Source of the DNA: Siphonodentalium dalli
Taxonomy: Eukaryota; Mollusca; Scaphopoda; Gadilida; Siphonodentaliidae
Direction: 5' to 3'
NCBI GenBank assembly: GCA_032622095.1
Contig: CP136062.1
Location: forward strand, 158,032,875-158,096,874
DNA: 64,000 bases
Positions 10,626 to 23,365 of this stretch are shown piece after piece (the stretch's first letter is position 1; each line of letters starts with the position of its first letter). The notes under the pieces are model-generated. The model did not search any database. It worked only from the letters and a program-made list of their open reading frames with translations, and had not been told where the DNA came from. The translations under genes were made by a program, and so were the position numbers.

Positions 10626-11645
10626 GTGATCTATCTCCAATTTTTCATTTTTGTGGGCAATCGAGTTTAAAGTTTAAAGTTCACATGTTCTCATTCTGTT
10701 TTGGAAGATAGTACACAGCGGGTATGATAGCTGGTGTAAAAATACTATTATATGACGAGTTTCGAGACAAAACATATGATATCTTGGGTGTATAATCACG
10801 AAAAAACACTTTGAATATAGAACAAAATTGTGTAAAAAAGTTCTGTTTGTATTCCCTACTAGAGTGGTTTTCGTGTTTTTAAATCAGATAAACGTGCAAA
10901 AAACAAAAATCACGCCATTTTCTGAGTTATTTTAACAAATAATCATCCTAGAAATAAAATGTTCACAGTTCACACCTACGAATTAGAAAGCATTATCTTC
11001 AACTAGAATGCACTCACTTGAGCTGCCTATACTTGCGCCCATCACACATTTGGCATGTTGTGTGGTGTCTTGCCAACAACAGTTTGAACCACGGGTGCTG
11101 GCCCCTCGTTTGAGAGATCGATAACAAAAATCTAGATATCAAATCTCTGTTCATCCATCGCTGAAATAGTTGTGTGTACGGACATAATATCCCTGTTATG
11201 ATGATATGGGCCCCAGTTGGCTGCATATTAGGAACGATAACTCTATCCGATCTAATTACAGGTGAGACATATTGGTAGTGTTTTTTACCTGTTAACCAAC
11301 TATCAGATTTAGGCCACTCCAATGCATGGTGTATTATCTACATGTATATTACGTGAGGACCTTGATGGGGATAGCTTCAGTCTTGAATGTTAAAGTGACA
11401 CACTGCGCTCGCTGAACGAAGTCTCTCCATGTGAACGATGTATTATCTACATTTATCACATAATTTGGCCATAAAAGCAGTTTCATAATTATCGGTAATA
11501 CTGAGACACGTTTAATATCAGCGCGTGCGATGACGTCACGGCGTTCTTCAAATAACTTGCGATCGCTGTAGTTTATGATTGTTGTTTTCGATGAATATTG
11601 CGCGTTGCTACGGGTTTATTTGATCATGTGATAAAAGGTATCACA

Positions 11646-11774
11646 CACTCGTCCTATTTTATACGTAATTTATCAACCTCGTCCTCTAAATTCTATTTGA
11701 GCCTCGGTAAACCTCGGCTCAAATCGAATTTAGTGAACTCGGTTGATAAATTACGTATAAAATAGAAACTCATG
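11646..11774. repeat. Foldback (inverted repeat), copy A
   Basis: Two arms of about 55-60 bases pair around a short loop. Key matching blocks are CTATTTTATACGTAATTTAT on the left and its complement on the right, with CTCAAAT/ATTTGAG nearer the centre. No ORF. Probably a MITE remnant. Confidence 0.8.
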
Positions 11775-11835
11775 TGAGATCCTCTATGTATATCACGTGA
11801 TGACCTCGATGAACGATGGGCAGCTTCCGCCCTGA

Positions 11836-11995
11836 ATATTAAAGGGACAAAATGCACTCAGTATTTGAATATTAAAGGGACAATAGGCTCTCACGGGGGA
11901 TGATTGTTAAAGTGACACAATGCACTCACTATGGATGAATGTTAAAGTGACACTAGGCACTCACTGTGGGATAATGTTAAAGTGACATTCGCATT
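11836..11995 (+). repeat. Short tandem repeat around TTAAAGTGACA (copy A)
   Basis: About four degenerate units of 40-50 bases, each carrying GTTAAAGTGACA or ATTAAAGGGACA followed by TGCACTCACT-like sequence. No coding potential. Confidence 0.75.
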
Positions 11996-12104
11996 GAAAA
12001 CTTCAAAAACTTCAAACGCGTTGACGTGCGCGTTACTAGGACTGACCCGCAGTGTATAAGGGTATACGTCTTGGATGGTAATTTGGCGCCTATAAAAATG
12101 ACTA

Positions 12105-12258
12105 AGTTTTTTGAAATTTGTGAAGTTTTTGAAATATTTGAAATTTTTGAAGTTTTTTGAATTTTTGAATTTTTTTTTAATTTTTGAAGTTTTTGAAGTT
12201 TTTGAAATTTTTGAACTTTTTGAAATCTTTGAAGTTTTTGAAATTTTTGAAATTTTCA
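12105..12258 (+). repeat. Microsatellite, period 9, TTTTTGAAR-type (copy A)
   Basis: Runs of TTTTTGAAG and TTTTTGAAA. Open frames on both strands (Lys/Phe/Leu-rich) are only translations of this low-complexity tract. The array is longer here than in copy B. Confidence 0.85.
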
Positions 12259-12650
12259 ATATTGTTCATTTACGAACGATTTATTACCAAAATACTTTAC
12301 ATTTTGTACTTCCGGTATGACATAACATATTCCCGGAAGGACAGACAAAGATCCGGACAGAAAACATTACTTGCGTCCAGCATGGACTGGCGCAAGTAAC
12401 TAGTCATTTCGCTGGCACTCTGCCAAATTCGGTACCTTTGCTTTCTATTGAAGGTGAGAGGTATAACATTTTAACTCTGAAATTTTGTTAATCACGTGGT
12501 ATAAAATAAATAGTTTCATTGGTACACAGTGTAGATAGAAAAGTGAGTGTTTGAGTTGGAACAGATTTACACAGCCTCTCATTCAAATTTGAAATTTGTT
12601 AGACACGATATCTGGCCGTTTATAACGTAGCGCATATAATAAAAAGAAAA

Positions 12651-12803
12651 CCTACGGGTTTTGGTTGAATACCCGAATTATCTCATTCGTGGGTGCAAGG
12701 AAGTACAGAATTTCCACTCGCGGCTTGCAGCCGCTCGTGGAAATTCTGTACTTCCTTGCACCCACTCATGAGATAATTCGGGTATTCAACCAAAACTCGT
12801 AGG
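12651..12803. repeat. Near-perfect 153-bp palindrome
   Basis: Left arm 12651-12723 and right arm 12731-12803 are reverse complements with only scattered mismatches, centred on CGGCTTGCAGCCG. Such a sequence would form a 70-bp hairpin. It sits between the right end of direct repeat A and an R repeat. Non-coding; probably a MITE or a replication-generated inversion. Confidence 0.9.
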
Positions 12804-12825
12804 TATTCTCTATTTACCACTTTTT

Positions 12826-13545
12826 AAGGGCAAAATTGGAACCTCCCACCGAAGATGGCTGCCAAAATGGCCACCTGAAGTGGAAATATGACGTTTTTCA
12901 ATACTACCTTCTAGATCAGTTTCTGACTTATTTTGAATTGTTGATGTTAACTGATAATTACAGTAACGAATTATGCTATTATTGTGGTCCCAACCCCTTC
13001 CGATCCCTCAAAAATTCGATTTTTCAGAACGCAGTATAAAATTTCACAAGAGTTAGAGTTGGGGTTATAGTCACATTTCAACACAAACTGAGCAGAACTA
13101 TGTATATAAGTGAGGCCTACCATTACTTATGAATATTCCAACTCAATGAAACCAAATTTGTCACTTTGGCTCAAAATAGCGGCCAAATTGTGGGAAATGG
13201 TATATATTGCCCAGCTTGTGCTGCAATCGCTTACACGTTGTCGTTGAAGTATAAAATAGGCTATTCTGACTTCAATAAGGCAATTACTAATATTCCTGAT
13301 GCACCTTGGTTAACTGTTACTATTGCAACCATTGACATTACTGGACTCGTTGGAATGTTCTCTCACAAGACACACACTTGAGATAAAAAAAAAAAACTTT
13401 TACGGTTTGGACCATTTTTTCCTAATAAAATGGAACTATGTTTGGTACGGAAGGAGGTTATTGTTTTTTATCTATCTTAAATGTGTTAGTGATGTGTTTT
13501 TAGACCAAATTACTGAAGATGACGTGCAAAATGACGATTAAATCT
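12826..13545 (+). repeat. Interspersed repeat R, + orientation
   Basis: First of at least six copies of a repeat (others: 17655-18197 and 54335-54870 and 58060-58690 inverted; 46969-47370 and 51700-52640 direct). Hallmarks in order are an ATGGCCGCC-like block, CTTCCGATCCCTCAAAAATT, GTATAAAATTTCAC, ATGAATATTCCAACTCAATG, CACTTTGGCTCAAAAT, TTGGTTAA..GTTACTATTG and a terminal AAATTACTCAAGATGG-like block. No ORF is conserved among copies, so it behaves as a non-coding mobile repeat. Confidence 0.82.
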
Positions 13546-13739
13546 GGTAAAAAGGTAATACGGTCAAATTTCGTGATACTTTAGTGATAATACGGGCATA
13601 TTTTGTTGAGCAAAATGTTGATAAATAACAAGTTTTGGGAAATTTGATACCATTGTTGACAGGGTTAGCATTATTTTGTTGCAATAAATCGATTCTGATA
13701 ACTAAAGCGTATTTTGAAGAAATGTTGTTATTCTTGTAT

Positions 13740-13783
13740 CTTGATGGTATGGGGACCGACTGATCGGATTGAGTACCTTTAAA
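13740..13783 (+). repeat. Terminal fragment of the TTAA MITE
   Basis: Contains CTGATCGGATTGAGTACC followed by TTTAA, the right terminus of the element at 14970-15447. No left arm is present. Confidence 0.6.
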
Positions 13784-14969
13784 TTGGAGCCTATTAAGCC
13801 CAGTATTGAACTCTATGTAACATTCAATAAAAACTAAAATAGTACTTGTGCAATATGCATTGGTTTTCAGAAGTATTCGGAAATGTTCAGAGTATGTATA
13901 TTGGTCTACATTATATCTAAAATCAGATTTAACTATGTCATCGCCTACACAAAGCAGTCATATATTTGATCCTCTGGAAAGTCTGTGGGTTCTATCAGAT
14001 ATGGGTATATGAACTACTTTGACTAATGCGTTAGTTGGTTATTAAATATGTTAGTTCATTAATAACTAAATGTTTTGTTTTGTCATGAGAGATCACAAAT
14101 TGGTTTTAAATAATTTAATTTTGCCGAAAACTTCCTTTTGGGATTCTGGCCATGGTTTTGAAAGGAAATGGACAAAACTTTGTAAGGGACTATAATATGA
14201 CGTGTGGCTACTTTGGTCTGTTAGCATCCATATCCCATTGGACTTTTGCTCTATATACGCTGATATTACTTTCAATGTGTTGACAAATGCGCCCCTAGTG
14301 CATACATATGACAATTGTTTAACTTATTATCTGAACATTTCCCAAGGGAAAATATTCCTGTCAATGAGTATTTAGTTCAGAAAGTGTTGTATGATACTAA
14401 TGAAATGAAGACAACTGTCCCTAATACAATGATTTTTGCACCATCAGAGAAAGACGTCTTGAAATTCGCTGTCGCCAATCATTTGAATAATTTCCTTGAC
14501 ATATTCGTATTGGTGGTTGGAAACGTTGTGGCCAATATATTGTATAGCTATATACCAGGAATAAAATAATGGATCGTTGCTTGTAAAATAATGTACGATC
14601 GCGACAATAACCATCCATTATCCTATAAACTGTACTCGATGAACAAAAGAGTGACGTCATAGCCATGTTTTAATAGGTAATATACTAATTAATTGTTGTA
14701 TATGCCAGCCATCTTCCATCGTCATTTCTGTATAATAACTTGTGCTATCAGAATTTAATAGCTTCTCGCCTCCAAGAAAAATAAAATATCAGCAGAGCAG
14801 ATTCCAATATCAACATAATTATGCAAAATTAACAGGGGTTTATGCATAACAATGACAGATAGAATATATCAATGCCAATTATATGTCAAATAAACTGGCG
14901 ATGGTGTGAGAGGATACATACAGAAAGTTCACTGTACAGTATAGACAACATTATTATCTGAACTAGAAC
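13784..14969. other. Intergenic/intronic sequence without recognisable gene
   Basis: Only short open frames on both strands (up to 84 codons), with no domain, splice-site context or repeat structure that supports a gene. AT-rich unique-looking sequence. Confidence 0.6.
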
Positions 14970-15447
14970 TTAAAGGTACTCAATCCGATCAGAGGGTCCT
15001 ATATTACTATTTATTTGGCTTTAGGGGTAAAAAACTATTTGATTCGAGTCGAGGAACACACCCATCAAAGCTCAGAGTGATTAGATATCGATTTTTGAAA
15101 TCTATTAATTTTCGGAGATCTGTCCCACAAGCTAGCAGAACCACGTGCTCAAAACGGACAAATTGCTGGTGTAAGACGGATAACTCTAAAATGAAGTGCT
15201 TACTATTAACAATAATAACCACTTGATTTTAGAGTTATTCATCTTACACCCACAATGTGTCTGTTTTGATCACGTGGTTCTGCCAACTTGTGGGCTATAT
15301 CTCTGAAAATTAATATGTTTCAAAAATCGATATCTAATCACCTTGAGCTTTGATGGGTGGGTTCCTCGACTCGAATCAAATAATTGTTATCCCCAAAGCC
15401 AAAGAAATAGTAATATAGGACCCTCTGATCGGATTGAGTACCTTTAA
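14970..15447. mobile_element. Complete foldback MITE with TTAA ends
   Basis: A 478-bp element bounded by TTAA on both sides. It starts TTAAAGGTACTCAATCCGAT and ends with the reverse complement. The two halves are inverted repeats of each other over more than 200 bases, around a centre near 15210. TTAA target use with a purine-G start fits Kolobok-type elements and is also compatible with piggyBac-type elements. There is no transposase, so it is non-autonomous. Partial copies are at 10255-10625, 13740-13783 and, degenerate, 25560-25735. Fragments are also present in every TSR intron at the left end. Confidence 0.88.
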
Positions 15448-16467
15448 GTGCTCTATCTCCAATTTTTCATTTTTGTGGGCAATCGAGTTTAAAGTTTAAA
15501 GTTCACATGTTCTCATTCTGTTTTGGAAGATAGTACACAGCGGGTATGATAGCTGGTGTAAAAATACTATTATATGACGAGTTTCGAGACAAAACATATG
15601 ATATCTTGGGTGTATAATCACGAAAAAACACTTTGAATATAGAACAAAATTGTGTAAAAAAGTTCTGTTTGTATTCCCTACTAGAGTGGTTTTCGTGTTT
15701 TTAAATCAGATAAACGTGCAAAAAACCCAAAATCACGCCATTTTCTGAGTTATTTTAACAAATAATCATCCTAGAAATAAAATGTTCACAGTTCACACCT
15801 ACGAATTAGAAAGCATTATCTTCAACTAGAATGCACTCACTGGAGCTGCCTATACTTGCGCCCATCAAACATTTGGCATGTTGTGTGGTGTCTTGCCAAC
15901 AACAGTTTGAACCACGGGTGCTGGCCCCTCGTTTGAGAGATCGATAACAAAAATCTAGATATCAAATCTCTGTTCATCCATCGCTGAAATAGTTGTGTGT
16001 ACGGACATAATATCCCTGTTATGATGATATGGGCCCCAGTTGATGCATATTAGGAACGATAACACTATCCGATCTAATTACAGGTGAGACATATTGGTAG
16101 TGTTTTTTACCTGTTAACCAACTATCAGATTTAGGCCACTCCAATGCATGGTGTATTATCTACATGTATATTACGTGAGGACATTGATGGGGATAGCTTC
16201 AGTCTTGAATGTTAAAGTGACACACTGCGCTCGCTGAACGAAGTCTCTCCATGTGAACGATGTATTATCTACATTTATCACTTAATTTGGCCATAAAAGC
16301 AGTTTCATAATTATCGGTAATACTGAGACACGTTTAATATCAGCGCGTGCGATGACGTCACGGCGTTCTTCAAATAACTTGCGATCGCTGTAGTTTATGA
16401 TTGTTGTTTTCGATGAATATTGCGCGTTGCTACGGGTTTATTTGATCATGTGATAAAAGGTATCACA

Positions 16468-16596
16468 CACTCGTCCTATTTTATACGTAATTTATCAACC
16501 TCGTCCTCTAAATTATATTTGAGCCTCGGTAAACCTCGGCTCAAATCGAATTTAGTGAACTCGGTTGATAAATTACGTATAAAATAGAAACTCATG
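16468..16596. repeat. Foldback (inverted repeat), copy B
   Basis: Copy of the foldback at 11646-11774, with one arm substitution (TTATATTTGAG for TTCTATTTGAG). Confidence 0.8.
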
Positions 16597-16657
16597 TGAG
16601 ATCCTCTATGTATATCACGTGATGACCTCGATGAACGATGGGCAGCTTCCGCCCTGA

Positions 16658-16812
16658 ATATTAAAGGGACAAAATGCACTCAGTATTTGAATATTAAAGG
16701 GACAATATGCTCTCACGGGGGATGATTGTTAAAGTGACACAATGCACTCACTATGGATGAATGTTAAAGTGACACTAGGCACTCACTGTGGGATAATGTT
16801 AAAGTGACATTC
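16658..16812 (+). repeat. Short tandem repeat around TTAAAGTGACA (copy B)
   Basis: Duplicate of 11836-11995, with the same number of degenerate units. Confidence 0.75.
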
Positions 16813-16923
16813 GCATTGAAAACTTCAAAAACTTCAAACGCGTTGACGTGCGCGTTACTAGGACTGAGCCGCAGTGTATAAGGGTATACGTCTTGGATGG
16901 TAATTTGGCGCCTATAAAAATGA

Positions 16924-17060
16924 CTAAGTTTTTTGAAATTTGTGAAGTTTTTGAAATATTTGAAATTTTTGAAGTTTTTGAAATTTTTGAAGTTTTTTTA
17001 ATTTTTGAAGTTTTTGAAATTTTTTAACTTTTTGAAATCTTTGAAATTTTTGAAATTTTC
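16924..17060 (+). repeat. Microsatellite, period 9 (copy B, contracted)
   Basis: The same TTTTTGAAR tract as 12105-12258 but shorter, the main length difference between the two large repeats. Confidence 0.85.
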
Positions 17061-17654
17061 AATATTGTTCATTTATGAACGATTTATTACCAAAATACTT
17101 TACATTTTGTACTTCCGGTATGACATAACATATTCCCGGAAGGACAGACAAAGATCCGGACAGAAAACATTACTTGCGTCCAGCATGGACTGGCGCAAGT
17201 AACTAGTCATTTCGCTGGCACTCTGCGAAATTCGGTACCTTTGCTTTCTATTGAAGGTGAGAGGTATAACATTTTAACTCTGAAATTTTGTTAATCACGT
17301 GGTATAAAATAAATAGTTTCATTGGTACACAGTGTAGATAGAAAAGTGAGTGTTTGAGTTGGAACAGATTTACACAGCCTCTCATTCAAATTTGATATTT
17401 GTTAGACACGATATCTGGTGATTTTCGGACAGGAAATCCCGCACCGACCATTTTGGAGATAGAACAGTTTAGTTCTGACGCGACGATTCGCACGAGAGAC
17501 GCCGTCCAATATTGTGGCGGTGCGTCGCCCAGAATATCTCGTTTAAAACGTGCTGTGCTGGGCGAAAAAATCACAATATCAAACTTGGTGCACATGATTG
17601 AAAATATGCGGATTACAAGTCACATTTTGGTGTGCGTGTCAGTTCTATTTAATT

Positions 17655-18197
17655 ACCATCGTACGTCTGAAATGACAGTATTCAATGTATCGAAGAAGGA
17701 TAAGTCAATTTTATTCAACAACCACAACATGTAAGAGATTGCAGGGCACGCTGGGGCAATATCTACCAATTTCCATAATTTTGTCTCCATTTTGAGCCAA
17801 TGTGAAAATTTTGGTTCCTTTGAGTTGGAATATTCATAGATAATGGTATGCCCCACTGACACTACACAGTTTGTCTCAGTTCCTGTTGAAATATGACAAG
17901 AATACCAATGGCTATTTTTGGTGAACTTTTATACCGCGATCTGTCATGTCGAATTGTTGAGGGATCGGAAGAGGCTGGAACCACAATAAAGTCACAATTA
18001 TCAACGAATATTAAACACCAGAAATTGATCTAGAAGATATTAGTATAAAAACGTCATATTTTCAACTTCCGGCGGCCATGTTGGCGATTTCCAATTTTGC
18101 CCTGCAAAGGTGTCCTCATGCGTTTGCTTCACAAAATTTTATACATTTGATTTCTCGCTATAATTTGCACCAAACTGTCTTAGTGCCTCGTCAGAAA
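17655..18197 (-). repeat. Interspersed repeat R, inverted orientation
   Basis: Reverse-strand copy of R that faces the + copy at 12826-13545. The outer end reaches GTGCCTCGTC near 18195, whose complement GACGAGGCAC also begins the copy at about 51700. This is the best estimate of the true outer end of R. Between the two R copies lie the complete MITE and direct repeat B. Confidence 0.8.
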
Positions 18198-19703
18198 AAA
18201 CGACAAAAAAAATCCGTATATAGGGCCGGGGTGGGTGGGTGGTCTAGAGGCCGAAAAAATCGTGCTTGTAATTTTTTTCCAAAATGGGTTTTTTTTCAAA
18301 CAATTTACAAGTACTGACCATGTAATGTTGTTTGTAAGCATGTTAGTACCATGCTTGTTGGTATAGGGCTATATAGGCAGCTATAGTGACTCTTTAGCCT
18401 CATATTTAGCAACATTCTGGATTTCACAGGATCCCGGCCCACTTCACAGTGGACCACCGTAATATATAGCATTCAGGAAACTTATGATCAACGGAAGAAA
18501 TATTTAGTAACAAAATTAATATTTTACCTGAATAAAAGTAACAAAACAAAAAAACTGTATCACAAAGTAGATACTACATGTACATGGCGAATACTCAATG
18601 ATGACTAGATATCATTAACCTGATTGTTGCATAACATGAAATTGAAAAGGGTATCTCATAAAGTTATAATATCGGGGGGAGGGTATAATAACCATATATC
18701 TATGTGTATACCTAATCAAAAACAATTCCCCTCCCCCACCCCACCCCGTGGATAAGACTAAAGAGTTTTTTGGGCATGCACAACTAATTGTGGAACCCCT
18801 GACCTGTTTACCACTATTGACACTGGCCAGTGTTCTCTGTCAGACACAACACACTCGATATATTAATGCTATAATGTGGTCTAGGACGATTTGTGACATA
18901 TAGTGTACCTACACAATGCTTTATTATTCTTGTTATATACTGAAAACTCCAGGAAACACCTGGAAATACAGTTTATTTTTCGTTTTTCTGATCTGTGTTT
19001 ACCAATTAATCATGTTATTGCTTGAGTCTTAATGGTACACAGCAAGAGTTTGCACCAAAAAAGGATAGTGGAATGGGATTGAAAGGCAGTTAACACAGTT
19101 ATTGAAGAACGGCTAAAAAAAAACCTCTGAAATTTTGATAAAAACATGAGAAAGGGGGGTTGGGTCCCCAAAATTTTGCACAAATTCGGTGGTGGGTCCC
19201 TTGGGGTCGGAAAAAAAAATTTTGGGCCATATATGTGCAATTATTTTCCAGACTCCTCCCTGGTCTGACACTCCCGAACGGCCTTATGTAGTTCGGAAAA
19301 TTTAAGCGACCTGGGAGAGGACTCAATAAGCTTGTTGTCTCATCCCTTTCCAATCACCCATAGTCATCCATTGGCATTTTTGTAAAATATTCATCTTGTT
19401 TTGTATTGGGAATAAATGTTGTTTACACCAAATCTTTAAAGCAACCCTAACTTTTATACCAGAAGTGGTCATTTTTAGACTTCTATCATAATTAATGGAA
19501 TCATATAAGTACTGAATAAAACTTTGGTCACATACTAGTAACTCCACTTAATCAAGTAGCATAGTTGCCCGATTCATTAGATTTCCGTTAGATTTGTGTT
19601 AAATGTCAATCATTCCACTATTTTGATCATAAATTTAATATGAATCATACGTGACACGTAGTGGAGCAACCACACATGCTGTATCCCGAATTTCCTTTTC
19701 ATC
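18198..19703. other. No gene seen; G-rich repeat fragments
   Basis: Contains two fragments of a G-rich motif (GGTGGGTGG near 18231; GGGTTGGGTCCCC and GGTGGGTCCC near 19157-19200, each followed by a GGAAAAAA-like run). Related fragments occur near 49405, 49620 and 50735-50840. Otherwise only short open frames. Confidence 0.5.
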
Positions 19704-22700
19704 ACCAACGCAGGTCCCGCCATAAAATAATTAATGCTGCACCAGCACAGCTGCCGTCATGAAATGGTTAATGTTGCACCAATGCAGCGCCTGTCATAAA
19801 AGGGTTAATGCTGCAATAGCACAGCTCCCGTCATGAAAGGGTTAATGTTCCACCAGCACAGCTCCCGTCATGAAAGGGTTAATGATGCACAAACGCAGCT
19901 CCCACCATGGAAGGGTTAATGCTGCACCAGCACAGCTACCCGCCATGAAAGGGTTAATGCCTACACCAGCACATATCCCATCATAAAATAATTAATGCTG
20001 CACCAACGCAGCTCCCGTCATGAAATAATTAATGCTGCACCAGCGTAGATCCCGTCATGAAAGGGTTAATGCTGCACCAGCGCAGCTCCCGTCATGAAAG
20101 GGTTAATGCTGCACCAACGCAGCTCCCATCATAAAAAGGTAAAAGCTGCAACAGCACAGCTCCCTTTATGAAAGAATTAATGCTGCCCCAACGCAGCTCC
20201 CGTCATGAAAGGGTAATGGCGCACCAACGCAACTCCCATCATAAAAGAATAAATGCTGCACCAGCACAGCTCCAATCATAAAATAATTAATGCTGCACCA
20301 GCACAGTTCCTTTCATGAAAGGGTTAATGCTGCACCAACGCAGCTCCCGCCATGAAAGGGTTAATGCTGCTGCACCAACGCAGCTCCCATCATAAACTAA
20401 TTAACGCTGGACAAGCACAGCTCCCGTCATGAATGAATTAATGCTGCCCCAACGCAGCTCCCCTCATGAAAGAATTAATGCTGCACCAGCACAGCTCCCG
20501 TCATAAAAAGGTTAATGTTGCACCAGCACAGCTCCCAGTCATGAAAGGGTTAATGCTGCACTAGCACAGCTCCAGTTATAAAAGGGTTAATGCTGCACCA
20601 GCACAGATCCCATCATAAAATAATTAATGCTGCACCAACGCAGCTCCCGTCATGAAATAATTAATGCTGCACCAGCGTAGCTCCCTTCATGCAAGGGTTA
20701 ATGCTGCACCAGCGCAGCCCCCGTCATGAAAGGGTTAATGCTGCACCAACGCAGCTCCCATCATAAACAGGTAAAAGCTGCACCAGCACAGCTCCCGTCA
20801 TGAAATAATTAATGCTGCCCCAACGCAGCTCCCGTCATGAAAGGGTAATGGTGCACCAACGCAACTCCCATCATAAAAGAATAAATGCTGCACAACTCCA
20901 ATCATAAAATAATTAATGCTGCACCAGCACAGTTCCTTTCATGAAAGGGTTAATGCTGCACCAACGCAGCTCCCGCCATGAAAGGGTAATGCTGCTGCAC
21001 CAACGCAGCTCCCATCATAAAATAATTAACGCTGGACAAGCACAGCTCCCGTCATGAATGAATTAATGCTGCCCCAACGCAGCTCCCGTCATGAAAGAAT
21101 TAATGCTGTACCAGCACAGCTCCCATCACAAAAAGGTTAATGTTGCACCAGCACAGCTCCCAGTCATGAAAGGGTTAATGCTGCACTAGCACAGCTCCAG
21201 TTATAAAAGGGTTAATGCTGCACCAGCACAGATCCCATCATAAACTAATTAATGCCGCAACAACCCAGCTCCCGTCATGAAAGGGTTAATGCTGCACCAA
21301 CGCAGCTCCCATCATAAACAGGTAAAAGCTGCACCAGCACAGCTCCCGTCATGAAATAATTAATGCTGCCCCAACGCAGCTCCCGTCATGAAAGGGTAAT
21401 GGTGCACCAACGCAACTCCCATCATAAAAGAATAAATGCTGCACAACTCCAATCATAAAATAATTAATGCTGCACCAGCTCAGTTCCTTTCATGAAAGGG
21501 TTAATGCTGCACCAACGCAGCTCCCGCCATGAAAGGGTTAATGCTGCTGCACCAACGCAGCTCCCATCATAAAATAATTAACGCTGGACAAGCACAGCTC
21601 CCGTCATGAATGAATTAATGCTGCCCCAACGCAGCTCCCGTCATGAAAGAATTAATGCTGTACCAGCACAGCTCCCATCACAAAAAGGTTAATGTTGCAC
21701 CAGCACAGCTCCCAGTCATGAAAGGGTTAATGCTGCACTAGCACAGCTCCAGTTATAAAAGGGTTAATGCTGCACCAGCACAGATCCCATCATAAACTAA
21801 TTAATGCCGCAACAACCCAGCTCCCGTCATGAAAGGGTTAATGCTGCACCAGCGCAGCTCCCATCATGAAAGGGTTAATGCTGGACCAGCGCAGCTCCCA
21901 ATCATGAAATGGTTAATGCTGCACCAGCACAAATCCCATCATAAAATAATTAATGCTGCATCAACGCAGCTCCCGTCGTGAAATAATTAATGCTGCACCA
22001 GCGCAGCACCGGTCATGAACGGGTTAATGCTGCGCCAACACAGCCCCCGTCATGAAAGGGTTAATGCTGCACCAGCACAGATCACATCATAAAATAATTA
22101 ATGCTGCACCAACGCAGCTCCCGTCATGAAATAATTAATGCTGCCCCAACGCAGCTCCCGTCATAAAAGGGTTAATGATGCACCAACGCAACTCCCATCA
22201 TAAAAGACTCCCATCATAAATAATTAATACTGCACCAACGCAGCTCCCGTCATGAAATGGGTAAAGCTGCACCAGCACAGATCCCATCATAAAATAATTA
22301 ATGCTGCACCAACGCAGCTCCCGTCATGAATTAATTAATGTTGTACCAACGCAGGTCCCGTCTTGAAATGGTTAATGCTGCACCAGCGCAGCTCCCGCCA
22401 TGAACGGGTTAAGGCTGCACCAACGAAGGCCCCGTCATAAAAAAGGTTAATGCTGTACCAGCACGGCTCCCATCATAAAACAATGAATGCTGCGCCAGCA
22501 CAGATCCCATCATAAAAAAATAATGCTGCACCAGCACAGTTCCTTTCATGAAAGGGTTAATGCTGCACCAACGCAGCTCCCATCATAAAATAATTCATGC
22601 TGCACCAACGCAGCTCCAGTCATGAAATAATTAATGCTGCACCAGCGCAGCTCCCGTCATGAAAGGGTAAATGCTGCACCAGCGCAGCTCCCATCATGAA

Positions 22701-23169
22701 TGGGTTAATGCTGCACAAACGCAGCTCCCGTCATGAAATAATTAATGCTGCACCAGCGCATCTGCCGTCATGAAATGGTTAATGCTGCACCAGCGCAGCC
22801 CATCATAAGTTGGTTCATGTTGCACCAACGCAGCTCCCATCATAAAAAAATGTTAATGCTGCACCAGAACAGCTCCCATTATAAAAAAATTAATGTTGCA
22901 CCAGCACAGTTCCTTTCATGAAAAGGTTAATGCTGCACCAGCACAGCTCCCGTCATGAAAAGGTTAATGTTGCACCAACGCAACTCCCGTCACGAAAGGG
23001 TTATTGCTGCACCAGCACAGCTCCCCGTCATGAAAGGGTTAATGCTGCACCAGCACAGCTCCCGTCGTGAAATGGTTAATGCTGCACCAGCACAGCTCCC
23101 GTAATAAAAACATTAATGCTGCACCAGCGCATCTCCCATCGTGAAAGAGTTAATGCTGCACATACGCAG
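19704..23169 (+). repeat. 37-bp minisatellite, about 90 copies
   Basis: Unit approximately TGCACCAGCACAGCTCCCGT followed by CATGAAAGGGTTAATGC, 37 bases. Variants include AACGCAGC for AGCACAGC and AATAATT for AAGGGTT. The array is continuous for about 3.46 kb with occasional 36-38 base units, 3-base CTG insertions and truncated units. Higher-order repetition is visible: the variant unit ACGCTGGACAAG recurs near 20403, 21029 and 21580, embedded in the same order of neighbouring variants. The array does not encode a conserved frame. Confidence 0.95.
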
Positions 23170-23365
23170 CCAACATGACGTGAATGACGGCATGAGCCGT
23201 GCCATTTCATCTCGTTGTTCCACTTCTGATTCCACAATTTTAAACACTTGCTAATCGGAAGTCACGTGTCAATTTCGCTTAATAGCATACACCCTTTCCT
23301 GAATTTCCTCTCATCGTATAGAAAATATAAAAAAAAATTATATGACGTCATTCACCTGCCTAAGG

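Larger units (their letters stand above)
10255..12617 (+). repeat. Large direct repeat, copy A
   Basis: Matches 15076-17418 in the same orientation at an offset of about 4821 bases, nearly identical apart from a few substitutions and a shorter microsatellite in copy B. The shared right border is the sequence ending GATATCTGG, after which the two copies diverge completely. The left border of copy A is hidden in the N gap. The contents are repetitive (foldbacks, short tandem repeats, a microsatellite), and no coding exon is recognisable. Confidence 0.92.
15076..17418 (+). repeat. Large direct repeat, copy B
   Basis: Same-orientation copy of 10255-12617. It begins inside the complete MITE at 14970-15447, which shows that the hidden left border of copy A probably lay further left. 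The right border is again GATATCTGG, followed by unrelated sequence (TGATTTTCGG). Confidence 0.92.

Noticed and set aside
12111-12320. Lys/Phe/Leu-rich open frames on both strands
   Set aside because: They arise from the TTTTTGAAR microsatellite.
19704-23169. Regular 37-bp repeats that resemble a CRISPR array
   Set aside because: Units abut without unique spacers and the context is a eukaryotic genome with introns; it is a minisatellite.
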